The notes under the pieces were generated by a model. That model searched no databases, was not told the origin of the DNA, and saw nothing but the letters and a program-made list of their open reading frames with translations. From the NCBI RefSeq assembly GCF_003837805.1, contig NZ_RQIT01000001.1:868001-932000 (forward strand): a DNA stretch of 64,000 nucleotides, read 5' to 3'. The translations under genes and the position numbers were made by a program. Each line of letters opens with the position of its first letter. Position 1 is the stretch's first letter. This stretch comes from Bradyrhizobium sp. RP6 (GTDB taxonomy: Bacteria; Pseudomonadota; Alphaproteobacteria; Rhizobiales; Xanthobacteraceae). Below, piece after piece: positions 51,847 to 61,141 of this stretch.

Positions 51847-51869
51847 CACCTCTCCCTAAGGGAGAGGTG
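51847..51869. terminator. bidirectional hairpin between convergent genes
   Basis: CACCTCTCCCTAAGGGAGAGGTG, an 11-bp near-perfect stem, lies 18 bases after the DUF1993 stop and 22 bases from the end of the minus-strand gene. A commonly repeated unit in Bradyrhizobium. Confidence 0.65.
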
Positions 51870-51890
51870 CACGGCACCTTCGGTGCTGCT

Positions 51891-52370
51891 TTACGCTTCG
51901 CCCTTGCGCTCGTAGTCGGCGAGCGAGCTTCGGCCGGCGATCTCGCTGCGCAGCTCTTCGAAGCGACGATGTGCCTCGTCCTCCCGCTCGTCAACGAAGC
52001 GCACGGCGGCCTCGCTCGTCATCGGGCCGCTGACCACGGGGGCGGATTGCTCGCCGATGGTCTCGTGGACGTAGAACTGGCCATCATCGCCGCGATGGAC
52101 CGTCCATTTGAGGCGGATCGCGACCATCGGGCCGGGGCCAACCTTGCTGTAGCCATCCGCATCGGTGTGCTCCGGCACCAGCGGCTGCTCATCGACCATT
52201 GGATGCTCGTCGACGGCATGATGTTCTTCGGCGGACGGCTCCTCACCGACGACGACCATCTCGGTCTCCCGGATGGTCTCGGTCTCGCGAACGACGAGGA
52301 CGGGCTCGGGGTGCTCCAAGATGCTGGCGATGGTCGCCAGCGCGTGGTCGGTCGGGTCGATCTCTGACAA
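51891..52370 (-). CDS. acidic hypothetical protein with Glu/His/Pro-rich middle
   Basis: A 159-residue soluble protein. The middle (about 28-70) is a Glu/Val/His/Pro-rich run with repeated EHP/DEQ words. The C-terminal half (AIRLKWTVHRGDDGQFYVHET) may be a small beta fold, then a charged helix (SEAAVRFVDEREDEAHRRFEELRSEI). ATG 52370 has no strong ribosome site. Codon use is normal for the genome. Function unknown. Confidence 0.6.
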   Translation of the reverse strand: MSEIDPTDHALATIASILEHPEPVLVVRETETIRETEMVVVGEEPSAEEHHAVDEHPMVDEQPLVPEHTDADGYSKVGPGPMVAIRLKWTVHRGDDGQFYVHETIGEQSAPVVSGPMTSEAAVRFVDEREDEAHRRFEELRSEIAGRSSLADYERKGEA

Positions 52371-52642
52371 GGGTTCATCCTCCAGCTCGATGCGGCCGGC
52401 AAGTCTGTCCCACTGCCGCCGCGGCCGACCTTATTACGCGCGGTTGATTAAGGCTGAGTTGGGGCTCGATCTGCACCAAAATGGGACGCTTTCTGGCGTC
52501 CCAGAGGCGGGCGCATCCGTCGCCCGCCGGGAAGTTCGGCTCAGATGTCTACAGCTTCGTTGATTGCGCGCGTGCATGGTTTCGAAACGAGGTCTTCGAG
52601 CCTGATTTAACTTGGCTCAGTGAACGTTGAGGCGGCCGAAAG

Positions 52643-52993
52643 ATGCACGTCCATCCCTGGCGGGCGCGCTTCAGCGCGATTTTGGCCGCGCCCGACTACC
52701 TGTCAGGCCCTACTGCGGCGGAATGGAATGTCGTGCGTGCCCGTGCTCGGGAAGCTCTGCACCCCGAAGAAACAGAAATGCAAGAACAATTGACGAAGGC
52801 GATGGACGACGTCCGGGCTGGTGTCGCGGCCACCAAGCGAGCAATACTTGAGCGTTGCGAGATTCTCGGGGACGGCAAGGCTAAACTTCGGCCGAACCGT
52901 GAGCTCTCGACAGCGATTGAGGAGCATGGCCCGGAAACCACCATTATAGGCCTGTCGACGGACTTTTCTATAGCGACGTCAGGCAGCTCCTGA
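52643..52993 (+). CDS. hypothetical protein (116 residues)
   Basis: A helical protein with balanced composition (ILAAPDYLSGPTAAEWNVVR; EALHPEETEMQEQLTKAMDD), no signal peptide or membrane helix. The last 30 residues look random. First open frame in the sparsely coding stretch. The 272 bases before it hold nothing I can support. Function unknown; it may be a decayed or lineage-specific gene. Confidence 0.4.
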   Translation: MHVHPWRARFSAILAAPDYLSGPTAAEWNVVRARAREALHPEETEMQEQLTKAMDDVRAGVAATKRAILERCEILGDGKAKLRPNRELSTAIEEHGPETTIIGLSTDFSIATSGSS

Positions 52994-53106
52994 CCAACGT
53001 TGGCCTCTACTTAGGCCCGCCCGCTCGTGTGGTTCATCTCGGCATGGGCCGTCAGAGTGACGATGAACGATGAGCCTGTGGGCATTCTTGTCGTTGTTCT
53101 GGCTAA

Positions 53107-53346
53107 CCGCCGCGGAGGTGGGGAAGGAACCTGAAGGCCAAATGCCATGAAGGACCTCAGAAGCTCCGCGCCGATGCTGCGGAGCTCGCCCTCATGAGAA
53201 GACGAACGAGTGACTCGGGAAAGCGAGAATCGTTCGGACGCTTGGCAGAGGAACTCGCAATTGAGACTCTTGAGCTTGAACTAGTGATCAAGCGGCAGAG
53301 CTCTGATTCAGACTCCATTGGGCCGGAGAACTTAGTGCCCCTATAA
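53107..53346 (+). pseudogene. remnant of a small helical rhizobial ORF without a proper start
   Basis: The frame is open from 53107 to the TAA at 53344-53346 and reads NLKAKCHEGPQKLRADAAEL then ALMRRRTSDSGKRESFGRLAEEL. This amphipathic, charged-helix pattern is one I associate with small bradyrhizobial hypothetical proteins. No ATG or GTG precedes the conserved-looking part; the first ATG (53194) would remove it. Either a start was lost or a rare codon is used. Confidence 0.35.
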
Positions 53347-53600
53347 CCCGGTCTAGGCAAGAGTGACGTCTCTGCGAACTACGCCTCGCCGCCGGGGCGG
53401 CGTTCATCCCAGACACTTCGGCCGCAGCTTCGCTGCGTCTGGTGCACTCTCTGCCGAATTAACTTTCGACTATACGATTCACATATGTAGATGCTGGAAC
53501 AACGTCGGCGGATTTCAGTTGCGATTGCATCATTTTCCCGATTGGTCAACGCGGGGCCGTGGTCCAAGTCTGTTCGAGAGCTTGGTTGGGGTTACACGTC

Positions 53601-53807
53601 ATGCGTGAATATCATGGTCTAGCGGTTGACGCCGCTGTGCTGCTGCATGAGCGTCTAGAACAGCTTACGTCTCAATTGTCCGAATTGGAAAGTCTTCGCG
53701 CCCGCGTGCTTGAGGCGGAGCGGAGCGCACCGATCACCGCCGAAACCGCTCCCTCCCGTCCGCGAGTGCCATTTCGGCCTGCGCCTTCGCAAAGCAGGTT
53801 GAATTAG
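53601..53807 (+). CDS. 68-residue coiled-coil hypothetical protein
   Basis: Starts MREYHGLAVDAAVLLHERLE. A heptad-patterned helix follows (QLTSQLSELESLRARVLEAERS), and the tail is Pro/Arg-rich (PSRPRVPFRPAPSQ). No strong ribosome site is seen. It is likely a small structural or regulatory protein of unknown function. Confidence 0.5.
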   Translation: MREYHGLAVDAAVLLHERLEQLTSQLSELESLRARVLEAERSAPITAETAPSRPRVPFRPAPSQSRLN

Positions 53808-54537
53808 CAAGAGGCGAAGAGCGCCTGAGGACACCGTCGTGAACCGCACCGACGAGCTATGGCGGCTTGCACAGGCCGACCGGATGATCGAGGGATCGTG
53901 TGATGGCTAGTGGCCCGAACCCGCTGTACCGCATTCTCCGAGCTTCAAATGGAATGAAGAAACAAGCCAAGGTTCACGTTGCACGAGGTCACTGAGCAGG
54001 CGCGGCAGGTACTTCAAGACAACAAACCGGTCGAAGGTGTCATTTTCTGAGAGAGGACGTGACGTCCCATTGGATTGTAGTGGGCTGGAGTCGGCTGACT
54101 TAGGACATTGGACATTCAAAATTAGGACAGGAACATTCCCGCGATTGCCAAGTTTTCCCGATTCCATTCCCCAAGGGTGACCCGAATGGCCCCAGCTCAA
54201 TATCACCAAATAAGCCCGCGAGCTGGGCCTCTTTTCTTTACCAAGGCCGAGCCGGAATATTATTTGAGAGTCCACGATAATCAGTCATGAAAGGGCTGAT
54301 CAGCGCGCGGGCGAATTCCTGTGCACCGGATCGGGTGTCTCCGCTGAGGCAAGGACAAGCTTGGCAGCATCAGCAAGAAGGCGATTGAGCTGCTGCCGGT
54401 TTTCATGGACATTCGGTTGAACTAGTCCCACCTTGCGCTCGAACTCAACTGACCAATTCCGCCGAGCGTCCGTTGCTCCACTTGCCTACAAAACCCTGAG
54501 ACTCTAACCCCCGCCGGATGAGTCCGGTGCCGGGTCA
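53808..54537. other. gene-poor stretch
   Basis: 730 bases with no reading frame that I trust. A 122-codon frame on the minus strand (53907-54275) has unnatural composition. Fragments such as CAAGACAACAAACCGGTCGAAGG and the direct word GGACATTGGACATTC (about 54103) show no clear repeat structure. No tRNA, terminator or insertion-sequence end was recognised. It is probably decayed DNA of the accessory region. Confidence 0.5.
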
Positions 54538-55677
54538 TCAAGATGCGACACTTTTTGTCAGTGTCATTCGAGTGGGCGAAAACATTCGCGCAAGATGTCC
54601 TCCGAGCCTGATAGCAGGAAGTTCAATGCCGCGATAAAGCACTTCCGCGACTATCAACGTCGAAGGGATTACCGCAAATGCCATCATCGTTAAGGTGCCG
54701 ATCTGATTAGTCCAACTCGCCCACAATGCGGAGTAGCTCAACATGATAGGATAGTGGCAAAGATAGACCGAATAGGATCGCGAGCCGAGATAACCGGCCA
54801 AGCGACTTTCAAGCAACAAACGGTAGAGCTTCGTGAATCCATTGCTGATGTCACGATGGATGATCAAACCAAGATAGAGCAGACCCCAAACAACAAATGG
54901 TCCTCGTATAAATATCGCGGCAAGTCCGATCGCGGTGAGCGGGACAGTAGTTTGTCGCACACCATTTTTCAGCCACGGATAAATCAACCGGCTGACGATG
55001 CCGACACTGAAATAAATGATCGGATCAAGAAGCATTGATTGCTGATGATAGACCCAGACCTGTTGGGTTGCGTGATGAGCGACGATGATGCCTATGATCA
55101 GTGGGATGGCCACCGATGGGGAACGTAAGGCGAGCAGCATCAGTGGAGCGACAAGGTAGAACTGCCACTCTAACGAGATGCTCCACCCCGGCACGTTAAA
55201 GGCGTATTCCGACCACGGCAGGAATTCGTGGCTAATAATCCCATGCAGCATCGTGGCGTGCGCGAGAACGTGCGCCTCTAACCATTGTTCGGTCGCCCCT
55301 GCGATGTCGCGTGCTTCAACATAGAATGGCGTGTCGGCTCCAATCACATGGGCTGGAACCGTTGCAAGGTTGGCGAAATATCCTCCGATGCAGCTGATCG
55401 CAAATAGTGGAAACAAACGCATGAATCGGCGGATCAGATAAGCCGGATACGGTTCTGGCTTTTCGATCAGTAGATGAAAGATGACAAAGCCCGAAATGAT
55501 CATGAAGACGCGGACAGCATTGGCGCCACCAAGCGAAGTCAAGTAGCCCAAGGTCGATGGCCGAAGATTCGAAGCATAACCAATGTGGTTGATCATCACG
55601 AGAACAGCGAGCCAGCCGCGCAGTCCTTCGATTGAACTAAAGAAAGATCTTGTTTGATCGTGTCGGGTTGCTATCAT
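54538..55677 (-). CDS. acyltransferase family 3 membrane protein (OafA/YrhL-like)
   Basis: A 379-residue protein with about ten helices that O-acetylates or acylates surface polysaccharides or lipids. Motifs: SIEGLRGWLAVLVMINHIGY (R..A...V...H), RVFMIISGFVIFHLL, LIRRFMRLFPLF, WSISLEWQFYLVAPLMLL and SYSVYLCHYPI. ATG 55677 is chosen; the earlier frame adds an Arg/Leu-rich extension. The gene is visibly richer in A+T and has more A/T-ending codons than its neighbours, suggesting acquisition from outside. No other polysaccharide gene is adjacent. Confidence 0.9.
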   Translation of the reverse strand: MIATRHDQTRSFFSSIEGLRGWLAVLVMINHIGYASNLRPSTLGYLTSLGGANAVRVFMIISGFVIFHLLIEKPEPYPAYLIRRFMRLFPLFAISCIGGYFANLATVPAHVIGADTPFYVEARDIAGATEQWLEAHVLAHATMLHGIISHEFLPWSEYAFNVPGWSISLEWQFYLVAPLMLLALRSPSVAIPLIIGIIVAHHATQQVWVYHQQSMLLDPIIYFSVGIVSRLIYPWLKNGVRQTTVPLTAIGLAAIFIRGPFVVWGLLYLGLIIHRDISNGFTKLYRLLLESRLAGYLGSRSYSVYLCHYPIMLSYSALWASWTNQIGTLTMMAFAVIPSTLIVAEVLYRGIELPAIRLGGHLARMFSPTRMTLTKSVAS

Positions 55678-56035
55678 TCCCGAGCTCCGCAAAACGCGAT
55701 TCAAAATTGATGATAAATTAGGACCCGGCCGCAAAGCTAACTCCGCTCGGCTTCGCACACCGGGACGCCCTTTCCGGCAACCTTGATCCCAGTGCCGATC
55801 TTCAGCCCGGCGCAGGGTGATTGCGGAGAATCAGAGCCCGCAATACGTTCGATTCCGGCGCAGCACGCCCCTCAAAACGTGCTTCCGAGAGGCCTGAAGT
55901 CGGCTTGCGGCGGACTTTTGGACAACAGCCCCAGCTGGCATTGTGTCAGCCGACGCCGTAGATGGGCTCCACTGGCGGCTGCAGGCAGACGGGAGAAAAC
56001 ACTGGCGATCAGCGAGCGCGGATACCTGCGCGCAG
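55678..56035. other. intergenic stretch
   Basis: 358 bases upstream of the acyltransferase gene and downstream of the small tail-sorted protein gene. No coding frame, hairpin with T-run or clear promoter was found. Confidence 0.5.
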
Positions 56036-56266
56036 CTATCGAGTACGCCGGCGTCTCATCAGCCAGTACACGCCGTATCCGATCGCGAGAATAGGAAGGC
56101 CGGCACCTGCAATCGGTCCGGGGGCTCCACTGACCTGGCCCGGCTTATTCTGCCCCGGCGCATTCTCGCAATTACCTTTGCCGTTGCAAGCCAACGCAGC
56201 TGGCACGGTTATCGCCAGCGAAAACGCAAATGCTGCTGCGCTGAGAACGCCTGAAGTGAACTTCAC
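56036..56266 (-). CDS. small secreted protein with C-terminal motif-helix-Arg sorting-like tail
   Basis: A 76-residue protein from GTG 56266 behind a perfect AGGAGG six bases away. Signal peptide 1-26 (SAAAFAFSLAITVPAALA), then CNGKGNCENAPGQNKPGQ. The last 29 residues are tripartite: APGPIAGAGLP, a hydrophobic helix (ILAIGYGVYWL) and MRRRRTR. This layout is like PEP-CTERM/LPXTG-type sorting signals, in a variant (PGPIAGAGLP) that I recall from rhizobial proteins. A protease/sortase that recognises it is not in the window. Confidence 0.7.
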   Translation of the reverse strand: MKFTSGVLSAAAFAFSLAITVPAALACNGKGNCENAPGQNKPGQVSGAPGPIAGAGLPILAIGYGVYWLMRRRRTR

Positions 56267-56633
56267 CGATGCCTCCTGTGTACCCCTGCTGAAGCAAAGC
56301 CAGTTAATTAGAGTATTGAATTCCGTCAATTAAATTACCATGCGGGGCGGTTCCCGCACATGCATATGTTAATCCGGGTTAATGACGCGAGGCACTTCGC
56401 CTGCGACAAGAAGCTGCGTCGGAGACAATAATAAATGCATTGAATATTTGTTCCGGCGCCCGGCTCATTAATTGTCTTAAAACGCGTTTTACTGGTTTAT
56501 TTTTATTATGCGCGGGGCCGCAGCAGTCACCTGCTGCGGCCTTTCTCCGCCGCTGACGCGTATCAAACAAAGAAGGTCTAGAGCTCCCCGTCGAATTGCA
56601 TTCTTATGTCCTCCATTTTCCGAGGAGGGCATA
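56267..56633. other. A+T-rich intergenic stretch with a terminator
   Basis: 367 bases with long A/T-rich parts (TTAATTAGAGTATTGAATT; TTTATTTTTATTATG) unlike the genome average. Apart from the terminator at 56516-56546, no gene or promoter could be supported. Confidence 0.5.
56516..56546 (+). terminator. strong GC hairpin with T-run
   Basis: GGCCGCAGCAG TCAC CTGCTGCGGCC TTTCT: an 11-bp perfect stem with a 4-base loop and short T-run. No coding gene is recognised directly upstream on the plus strand, so it may end an unseen small RNA or an older gene. Confidence 0.65.
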
Positions 56634-56882
56634 ATGAAAGTTGTTTTTACTAGCAGCCGGGCTCCTGCCAGGGCTGGTGAGTTTTGCTTGATCCCTATGA
56701 AATTCTTGGGCGAGCAAGCCGACTGTAGATTATCCAAGGGCGATGAATGTGCGCTAGTGAGCACGCGGGGCCGGTTCGCTCGTATCACTTGCGGCCGAGG
56801 CCGCCACTCGGCTCAGAGGACGGCCGCAGCATCATGCAGGGGCTGCATGCAATTAAGCATACGCAAAGTGGTGCGGGCCTAA
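56634..56882 (+). CDS. small cysteine-containing orphan protein (82 residues)
   Basis: ATG 56634 is preceded at ideal distance by CGAGGAGGGC, one of the best ribosome sites in the region. The product starts MKVVFTSSRAPARAGEFCLI and has six cysteines (in EFCLI, ADCRL, DECAL, ITCGR and the closing CRGC) and an Arg-rich second half. No family recognised. It may be a recent or foreign small gene. Confidence 0.45.
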   Translation: MKVVFTSSRAPARAGEFCLIPMKFLGEQADCRLSKGDECALVSTRGRFARITCGRGRHSAQRTAAASCRGCMQLSIRKVVRA

Positions 56883-57015
56883 CGTGCCCGCGGATGCCGT
56901 TCCGATGCCCGCAGATGTGGCATCAGCCGCCCTTCGTCAATCGCTTGAAATGTAAGGGAAAATTGCTCGAAATGCCAGCAAATAGTTGGAGCTGAACGGC
57001 AATTCGAGATCGCCG

Positions 57016-58008
57016 CTATGGGTCTAGGATCTCATGATTGATGACGTTCTGCCGGATGGGATCGCCGTCCAGCACACTCAGGATGTTGCGCGCGGTCTGC
57101 TCGCTCATGCGTTGGACGGCTTCGACCGTAACCCCGGCGACATGCGGGGCGACGATGACGTTGGGGAGCGCGAACAGCGCGTTGCTGACCGGCGGCGGCT
57201 CCACCTCGAAGACGTCGATGCCGGCGCCGGCGAGCTTGCCGGAGACCAGGGCGTCGTAGAGCGCTGCTTCCTTCACGATGCCGCCGCGCGCGGTGTTGAT
57301 GAGGTAGGATTTTGGCTTCATCCGCCCGATCCGGTCAGCGTCGAACAGGCCGACCGTCTCCGGCGTCTTCGGGCAATGGATCGTGACGAAATCGGCGTTG
57401 GGCAGCGCGGCGTCGAGGTCGGTGACGGGTTCGCAGCCGGCGGCCTTGATCTCGGCGGCTGCCTTGAAGGGATCGTAGACCTGCACCTTCATTTCCATCG
57501 CCAGGCAGCGCTTGGCGGTGCGACTGCCGATGCGGCCGAAGCCGACGATCAGCACAGTCTTGCCGTAGAGATCGAAAGGCAGCATGCCGAGCCGGTCGGC
57601 CCATTTGCCGTCCCTGACACAGGTGTGCATCTCCTGCGCGCGCTTGGCCAGCGTCAGCATCATGAACAGCGCCGCTTCCGCGACCGAGGGCGAGTTCGCG
57701 CTGCCGGCGACCATCAGCGGCACCTTGCGGCGGGAGAGGGCGGCCACGTCGACGGCGTCGTAGCCGACGCCGATCCGGGTCACCACCTTCATGTCCCTGG
57801 CTGCTTCGAGCTCGGTCTCGCCGAAGGCGGTGGCGCCGAGCGCCACACCGTGGACGGGGGCATGGCTCTTCAACAAGGCCTCGAAATCCTTCGCCGAGAT
57901 CAGGTTCGCAAACTCGACGAGCTCGATATCGTCCCGCTGGGTGAGGAGGGCGCGTGCCCCTTGCGACAAAGTTTGTGTAACGAAAATCTTCTTCTTGTTG
58001 GTCGCCAT
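57016..58008 (-). CDS. D-isomer-specific 2-hydroxyacid dehydrogenase
   Basis: A 330-residue NAD-dependent enzyme. NAD site TVLIVGFGRIGSRTAKRC (GxGxxG). Catalytic Arg in INTARGGIV, Glu in DVFEVEPPP, His in APHVAGVT. The N-terminal catalytic domain is normal. Start ATG 58008. It is the last gene of the ABC transporter operon (34 bases after the ATPase gene), so it likely handles the imported compound, perhaps a sugar acid or hydroxyacid. Confidence 0.9.
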   Translation of the reverse strand: MATNKKKIFVTQTLSQGARALLTQRDDIELVEFANLISAKDFEALLKSHAPVHGVALGATAFGETELEAARDMKVVTRIGVGYDAVDVAALSRRKVPLMVAGSANSPSVAEAALFMMLTLAKRAQEMHTCVRDGKWADRLGMLPFDLYGKTVLIVGFGRIGSRTAKRCLAMEMKVQVYDPFKAAAEIKAAGCEPVTDLDAALPNADFVTIHCPKTPETVGLFDADRIGRMKPKSYLINTARGGIVKEAALYDALVSGKLAGAGIDVFEVEPPPVSNALFALPNVIVAPHVAGVTVEAVQRMSEQTARNILSVLDGDPIRQNVINHEILDP

Positions 58009-58042
58009 CGTCCCCTGCCTGCGCGAGTTTCTTGTCCGGCCG

Positions 58043-59143
58043 TCACAATACGACGCCGGTCGCCTCGTTTAGCAGGTGCATATTGTTGAGGTCCATCGCC
58101 AAACGCATGGGTGCCCCGTCCTTGGCGCCGGCATTGGGATTGACGCGGCCGCAGATCGGCGTGCCGTCGAGCCCGAAATAGACCAGCGTCTCCATCCCCA
58201 TCGGTTCGGTGACGTCGAGCACGGTGTCGAAGGTCTCGACGCCAGGCTCCAGATGCGCGTGCGACTCGGTGAGATGCTCAGGCCGGATGCCGAGCAGCAG
58301 CTTGTCCGTGCGCGGCAGCGCGTTGTAACGCGCCGCGCGGGCCGGCGGCAGCGGGAAGGCGATGCGGTCGGTGAGGCGGAGCTGGAGCGTGCCGCCGACA
58401 TCCTCGAGCCGGCACGGGATGAAGTTCATCGCCGGCGAGCCGATGAAGCCTGCGACGAAGCGCGTCGCCGGCTTGTGATAGAGCTCGTTCGGTGTGCCGA
58501 TCTGCTCGATCCGGCCCTTGTTCATGACCACGACACGGTCGGCCAGCGTCATCGCCTCGACCTGGTCATGGGTGACGTAGACGGTGGTGGTGCGCACCTT
58601 CTGGTGCACCTTCTTGATCTCTATCCGCATCTGCACGCGAAGCTTGGCGTCGAGGTTGGACAGTGGTTCGTCGAACAGGAAGACCTTGGGATTGCGCACG
58701 ATGGCGCGGCCCATGGCGACGCGCTGGCGCTGACCGCCGGAGAGCTGCTTCGGCTTGCGGTCGATCAGGTCCGTGATGTCGAGGAGGCGGGCGGCCTCCG
58801 TCACCCGGGCCTTGATCTCGGCCTTGGGGTAGTGCTTCAGGCGCAGCCCGAACGACATGTTCTCGGCGACAGTCATGTGCGGATAGAGCGCGTAGTTCTG
58901 GAACACCATCGCGATGTCGCGGTCCTTTGGCGGCACGTCGTTGACGACGTCGCCGCCGATCATGATGTCGCCGTCGCTGATGTCCTCGAGGCCTGCGATC
59001 ATGCGCAGCGTCGTCGACTTGCCGCAGCCGGAGGGGCCGACCAGCACGATGAACTCGTGGTCGGCGATGTCGAGGTCGATGCCGCGCACGGCTTCGACAT
59101 CGTCGTAACGCTTGACTACCTTCCGCAAAGCAACGTCAGCCAT
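58043..59143 (-). CDS. ABC transporter ATP-binding protein, MalK/UgpC type
   Basis: A 366-residue ATPase. Walker [10 protein letters not shown] (36-44), Q-loop FQNYALYP, signature LSGGQ (134-138), Walker B VFLFDEP (154-160), switch VTHDQ. The C-terminal TOBE/OB domain (from about 240) is typical of carbohydrate importers and holds the regulatory region. ATG 59143. Follows the second permease gene by 20 bases. Confidence 0.95.
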   Translation of the reverse strand: MADVALRKVVKRYDDVEAVRGIDLDIADHEFIVLVGPSGCGKSTTLRMIAGLEDISDGDIMIGGDVVNDVPPKDRDIAMVFQNYALYPHMTVAENMSFGLRLKHYPKAEIKARVTEAARLLDITDLIDRKPKQLSGGQRQRVAMGRAIVRNPKVFLFDEPLSNLDAKLRVQMRIEIKKVHQKVRTTTVYVTHDQVEAMTLADRVVVMNKGRIEQIGTPNELYHKPATRFVAGFIGSPAMNFIPCRLEDVGGTLQLRLTDRIAFPLPPARAARYNALPRTDKLLLGIRPEHLTESHAHLEPGVETFDTVLDVTEPMGMETLVYFGLDGTPICGRVNPNAGAKDGAPMRLAMDLNNMHLLNEATGVVL

Positions 59144-59163
59144 CGAACTTCTGCTCCTCGTCA

Positions 59164-60075
59164 TCAACCCTTTGTCGCGCCGGCGGTCAGGCCGGCAATG
59201 TAGTAGTCCATCAGGAATGCGTAGATGATCAGCGGCGGCGCGGCGCCGAGCAGCGCGCCGGTCATTATCTGCCCCCAGTTGAACACGTCGCCCTTGATCA
59301 GCGTGGTGGTGATGCCGACCGGCAGCACGAGCTGGTCCACCGACGTCGTGAACACCAGCGGATAGAGGAACTGCGCCCAGGACACCGTGAAGGCGAAAAT
59401 GGTCGCGGCGATCAGCCCGGGCAGCGCGACGGGGATGAAGATCCGCGTCAGGGTCTGCAGCCAGGAGGCGCCGTCGATGAGGGCGGCCTCGTCGAGTTCC
59501 TTCGGGATGGAGGCGAAATAACCGATCATGATCCAGGTGCAGAACGGCACGGTCAGCGTCGGATAGATGAACAGCAGCACATACCATCGGTTCAGCAGCG
59601 TGATGCCGGTCAGGTCCTGGACCACCGCGAGCATCTTGAACAGCGGAATGAACAGCAGGCTGTCGGGGATCAGATAGGTGAGAAACACCCCGGTCGCGAG
59701 CGTCGTCGAGCCCCAGAACTTCATCCTCGCCAGCGCAAACGCCGCGGGAATGCTGATCAGCATGGTGACCATCACGACCACGATGGAGACGATAGCGGAA
59801 TTCCAGAAGAAGCGCAGGAACTGGTTCGAGGTCAGAAGCTCGACGTAGTTCGACAGGGTGGGATGAAACACCCACCAGGGATTGGTCGCCGCCGAAATCT
59901 CCGCGCTGCTTTTGAGCGAGGTGATCAGCATGTAGATCGGCGGAGTGAGCGAGAATATCGCGAACAGCACCAGGAAGAAGTAGGACCAGCGCAGAGCCCA
60001 GGTACGATCCCGGCTCATGCTCCGGTATTTGACCTTGCGCGTGGGACCGCCTTTGTCGATTGCGAGCGTGCTCAT
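59164..60075 (-). CDS. CUT1-type sugar ABC transporter permease (MalG-like)
   Basis: A 303-residue, six-helix protein. The EAA loop reads [31 protein letters not shown]. MalG-type features are present at the N-terminus (ITSLKSS) and C-terminus. ATG 60075 overlaps the stop of the first permease by one base (TGATG). Confidence 0.95.
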   Translation of the reverse strand: MSTLAIDKGGPTRKVKYRSMSRDRTWALRWSYFFLVLFAIFSLTPPIYMLITSLKSSAEISAATNPWWVFHPTLSNYVELLTSNQFLRFFWNSAIVSIVVVMVTMLISIPAAFALARMKFWGSTTLATGVFLTYLIPDSLLFIPLFKMLAVVQDLTGITLLNRWYVLLFIYPTLTVPFCTWIMIGYFASIPKELDEAALIDGASWLQTLTRIFIPVALPGLIAATIFAFTVSWAQFLYPLVFTTSVDQLVLPVGITTTLIKGDVFNWGQIMTGALLGAAPPLIIYAFLMDYYIAGLTAGATKG

Positions 60076-61013
60076 CAGGCTTCGTTCCCACGTTTGCTGA
60101 CATCGCGCAGAATGAAGATCGCCGCGACTGCGAGGATCGGCACCATGAACAGCGAGACGCAGGCGCCGAGCGGAATGTCGCTGCTCTGGATTCCGACCTG
60201 GAATGCCCAGGTGGCGAATATATGCGTGGAATCCAACGGGCCGCCCGAGGTCAGGATGCGCACGATATCGAAATTGGCGAAGGTCACGATCAACGAGAAC
60301 AGCGTCGTGATGGCGATGATGTTGCGCATCATCGGCAGCGTCACGTACCAGATCCGCTGCCACCAATTGGCGCCGTCGATGGCGGCTGCCTCGTAGAGCT
60401 GGTCCGGCACCGATTTCAGCGCCGCCAGATACATGATCATGAAGAACGGTGCGCCGTACCAGACGTTGACGAGGATCACGGAGAAACGCGCCCAGAAGGT
60501 GTCGCCAAGCCAGGGGATCGGGCCGATGCCGAAGAAGGACAGCGTGTAGTTGAAGGCGCTATAGGAGGGGTCGAACAGCCACAGCCAGGCCAGCGTGCTC
60601 ATGGCGGGCGGGATCACCCACGGCACCAGCAGCATGCCGCGCCATTTGCGCTGGCCCTTGGCCGGCAGGTTGTGGACGAAATGAGCGACGATGAAGCCCA
60701 GCAACGCCTTGAAGAACACCGCTGTGATGGCGAAAATGCAGGACTGCCTCACGACCATCCAGAACGTGTCGCGCTTGAACAGGAAAGTGAAGTTGCTCAG
60801 GCCGACGAACTTCTGCATCGACTTGTTCAGCATCGCGAGATGCGCGGAGTAGAAGGCTGGATAGAGCACGAGCAGCGCGATCAGGAGAATCAGCGGTAGC
60901 GTCAGGAAGAACGCCACCGTCGACTTCCGCCTGAGCGCGTTGTGTAAGCTGGTGCGTTTGCGCGGGCTCGCGGCGCGGACGGAGCGACCCTGCTCAACGA
61001 CGACATCGGCCAT
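60075..61013 (-). CDS. CUT1-type sugar ABC transporter permease (MalF-like)
   Basis: A 312-residue protein with a cytoplasmic Arg-rich N-terminus and about six helices. EAA loop: [29 protein letters not shown]. Start ATG 61013 (MADVVVEQG). Lies 128 bases after the binding-protein gene. Confidence 0.95.
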   Translation of the reverse strand: MADVVVEQGRSVRAASPRKRTSLHNALRRKSTVAFFLTLPLILLIALLVLYPAFYSAHLAMLNKSMQKFVGLSNFTFLFKRDTFWMVVRQSCIFAITAVFFKALLGFIVAHFVHNLPAKGQRKWRGMLLVPWVIPPAMSTLAWLWLFDPSYSAFNYTLSFFGIGPIPWLGDTFWARFSVILVNVWYGAPFFMIMYLAALKSVPDQLYEAAAIDGANWWQRIWYVTLPMMRNIIAITTLFSLIVTFANFDIVRILTSGGPLDSTHIFATWAFQVGIQSSDIPLGACVSLFMVPILAVAAIFILRDVSKRGNEA

Positions 61014-61141
61014 GGTCAAACTTTCTTACGGAAGGTTTAACGGGGAAGCCGGCCGCATCGGTCGGCTTCCCCCGACAAGGGGACGGGCGGAATCGTCGGC
61101 GGCTCACCCGTGAACGCGTGAACCGCCATGAGCACCCGGCG

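Noticed and set aside
53907..54275. 122-codon minus-strand frame in the gene-poor stretch
   Set aside because: Unnatural composition, no ribosome site, no recognisable domain.
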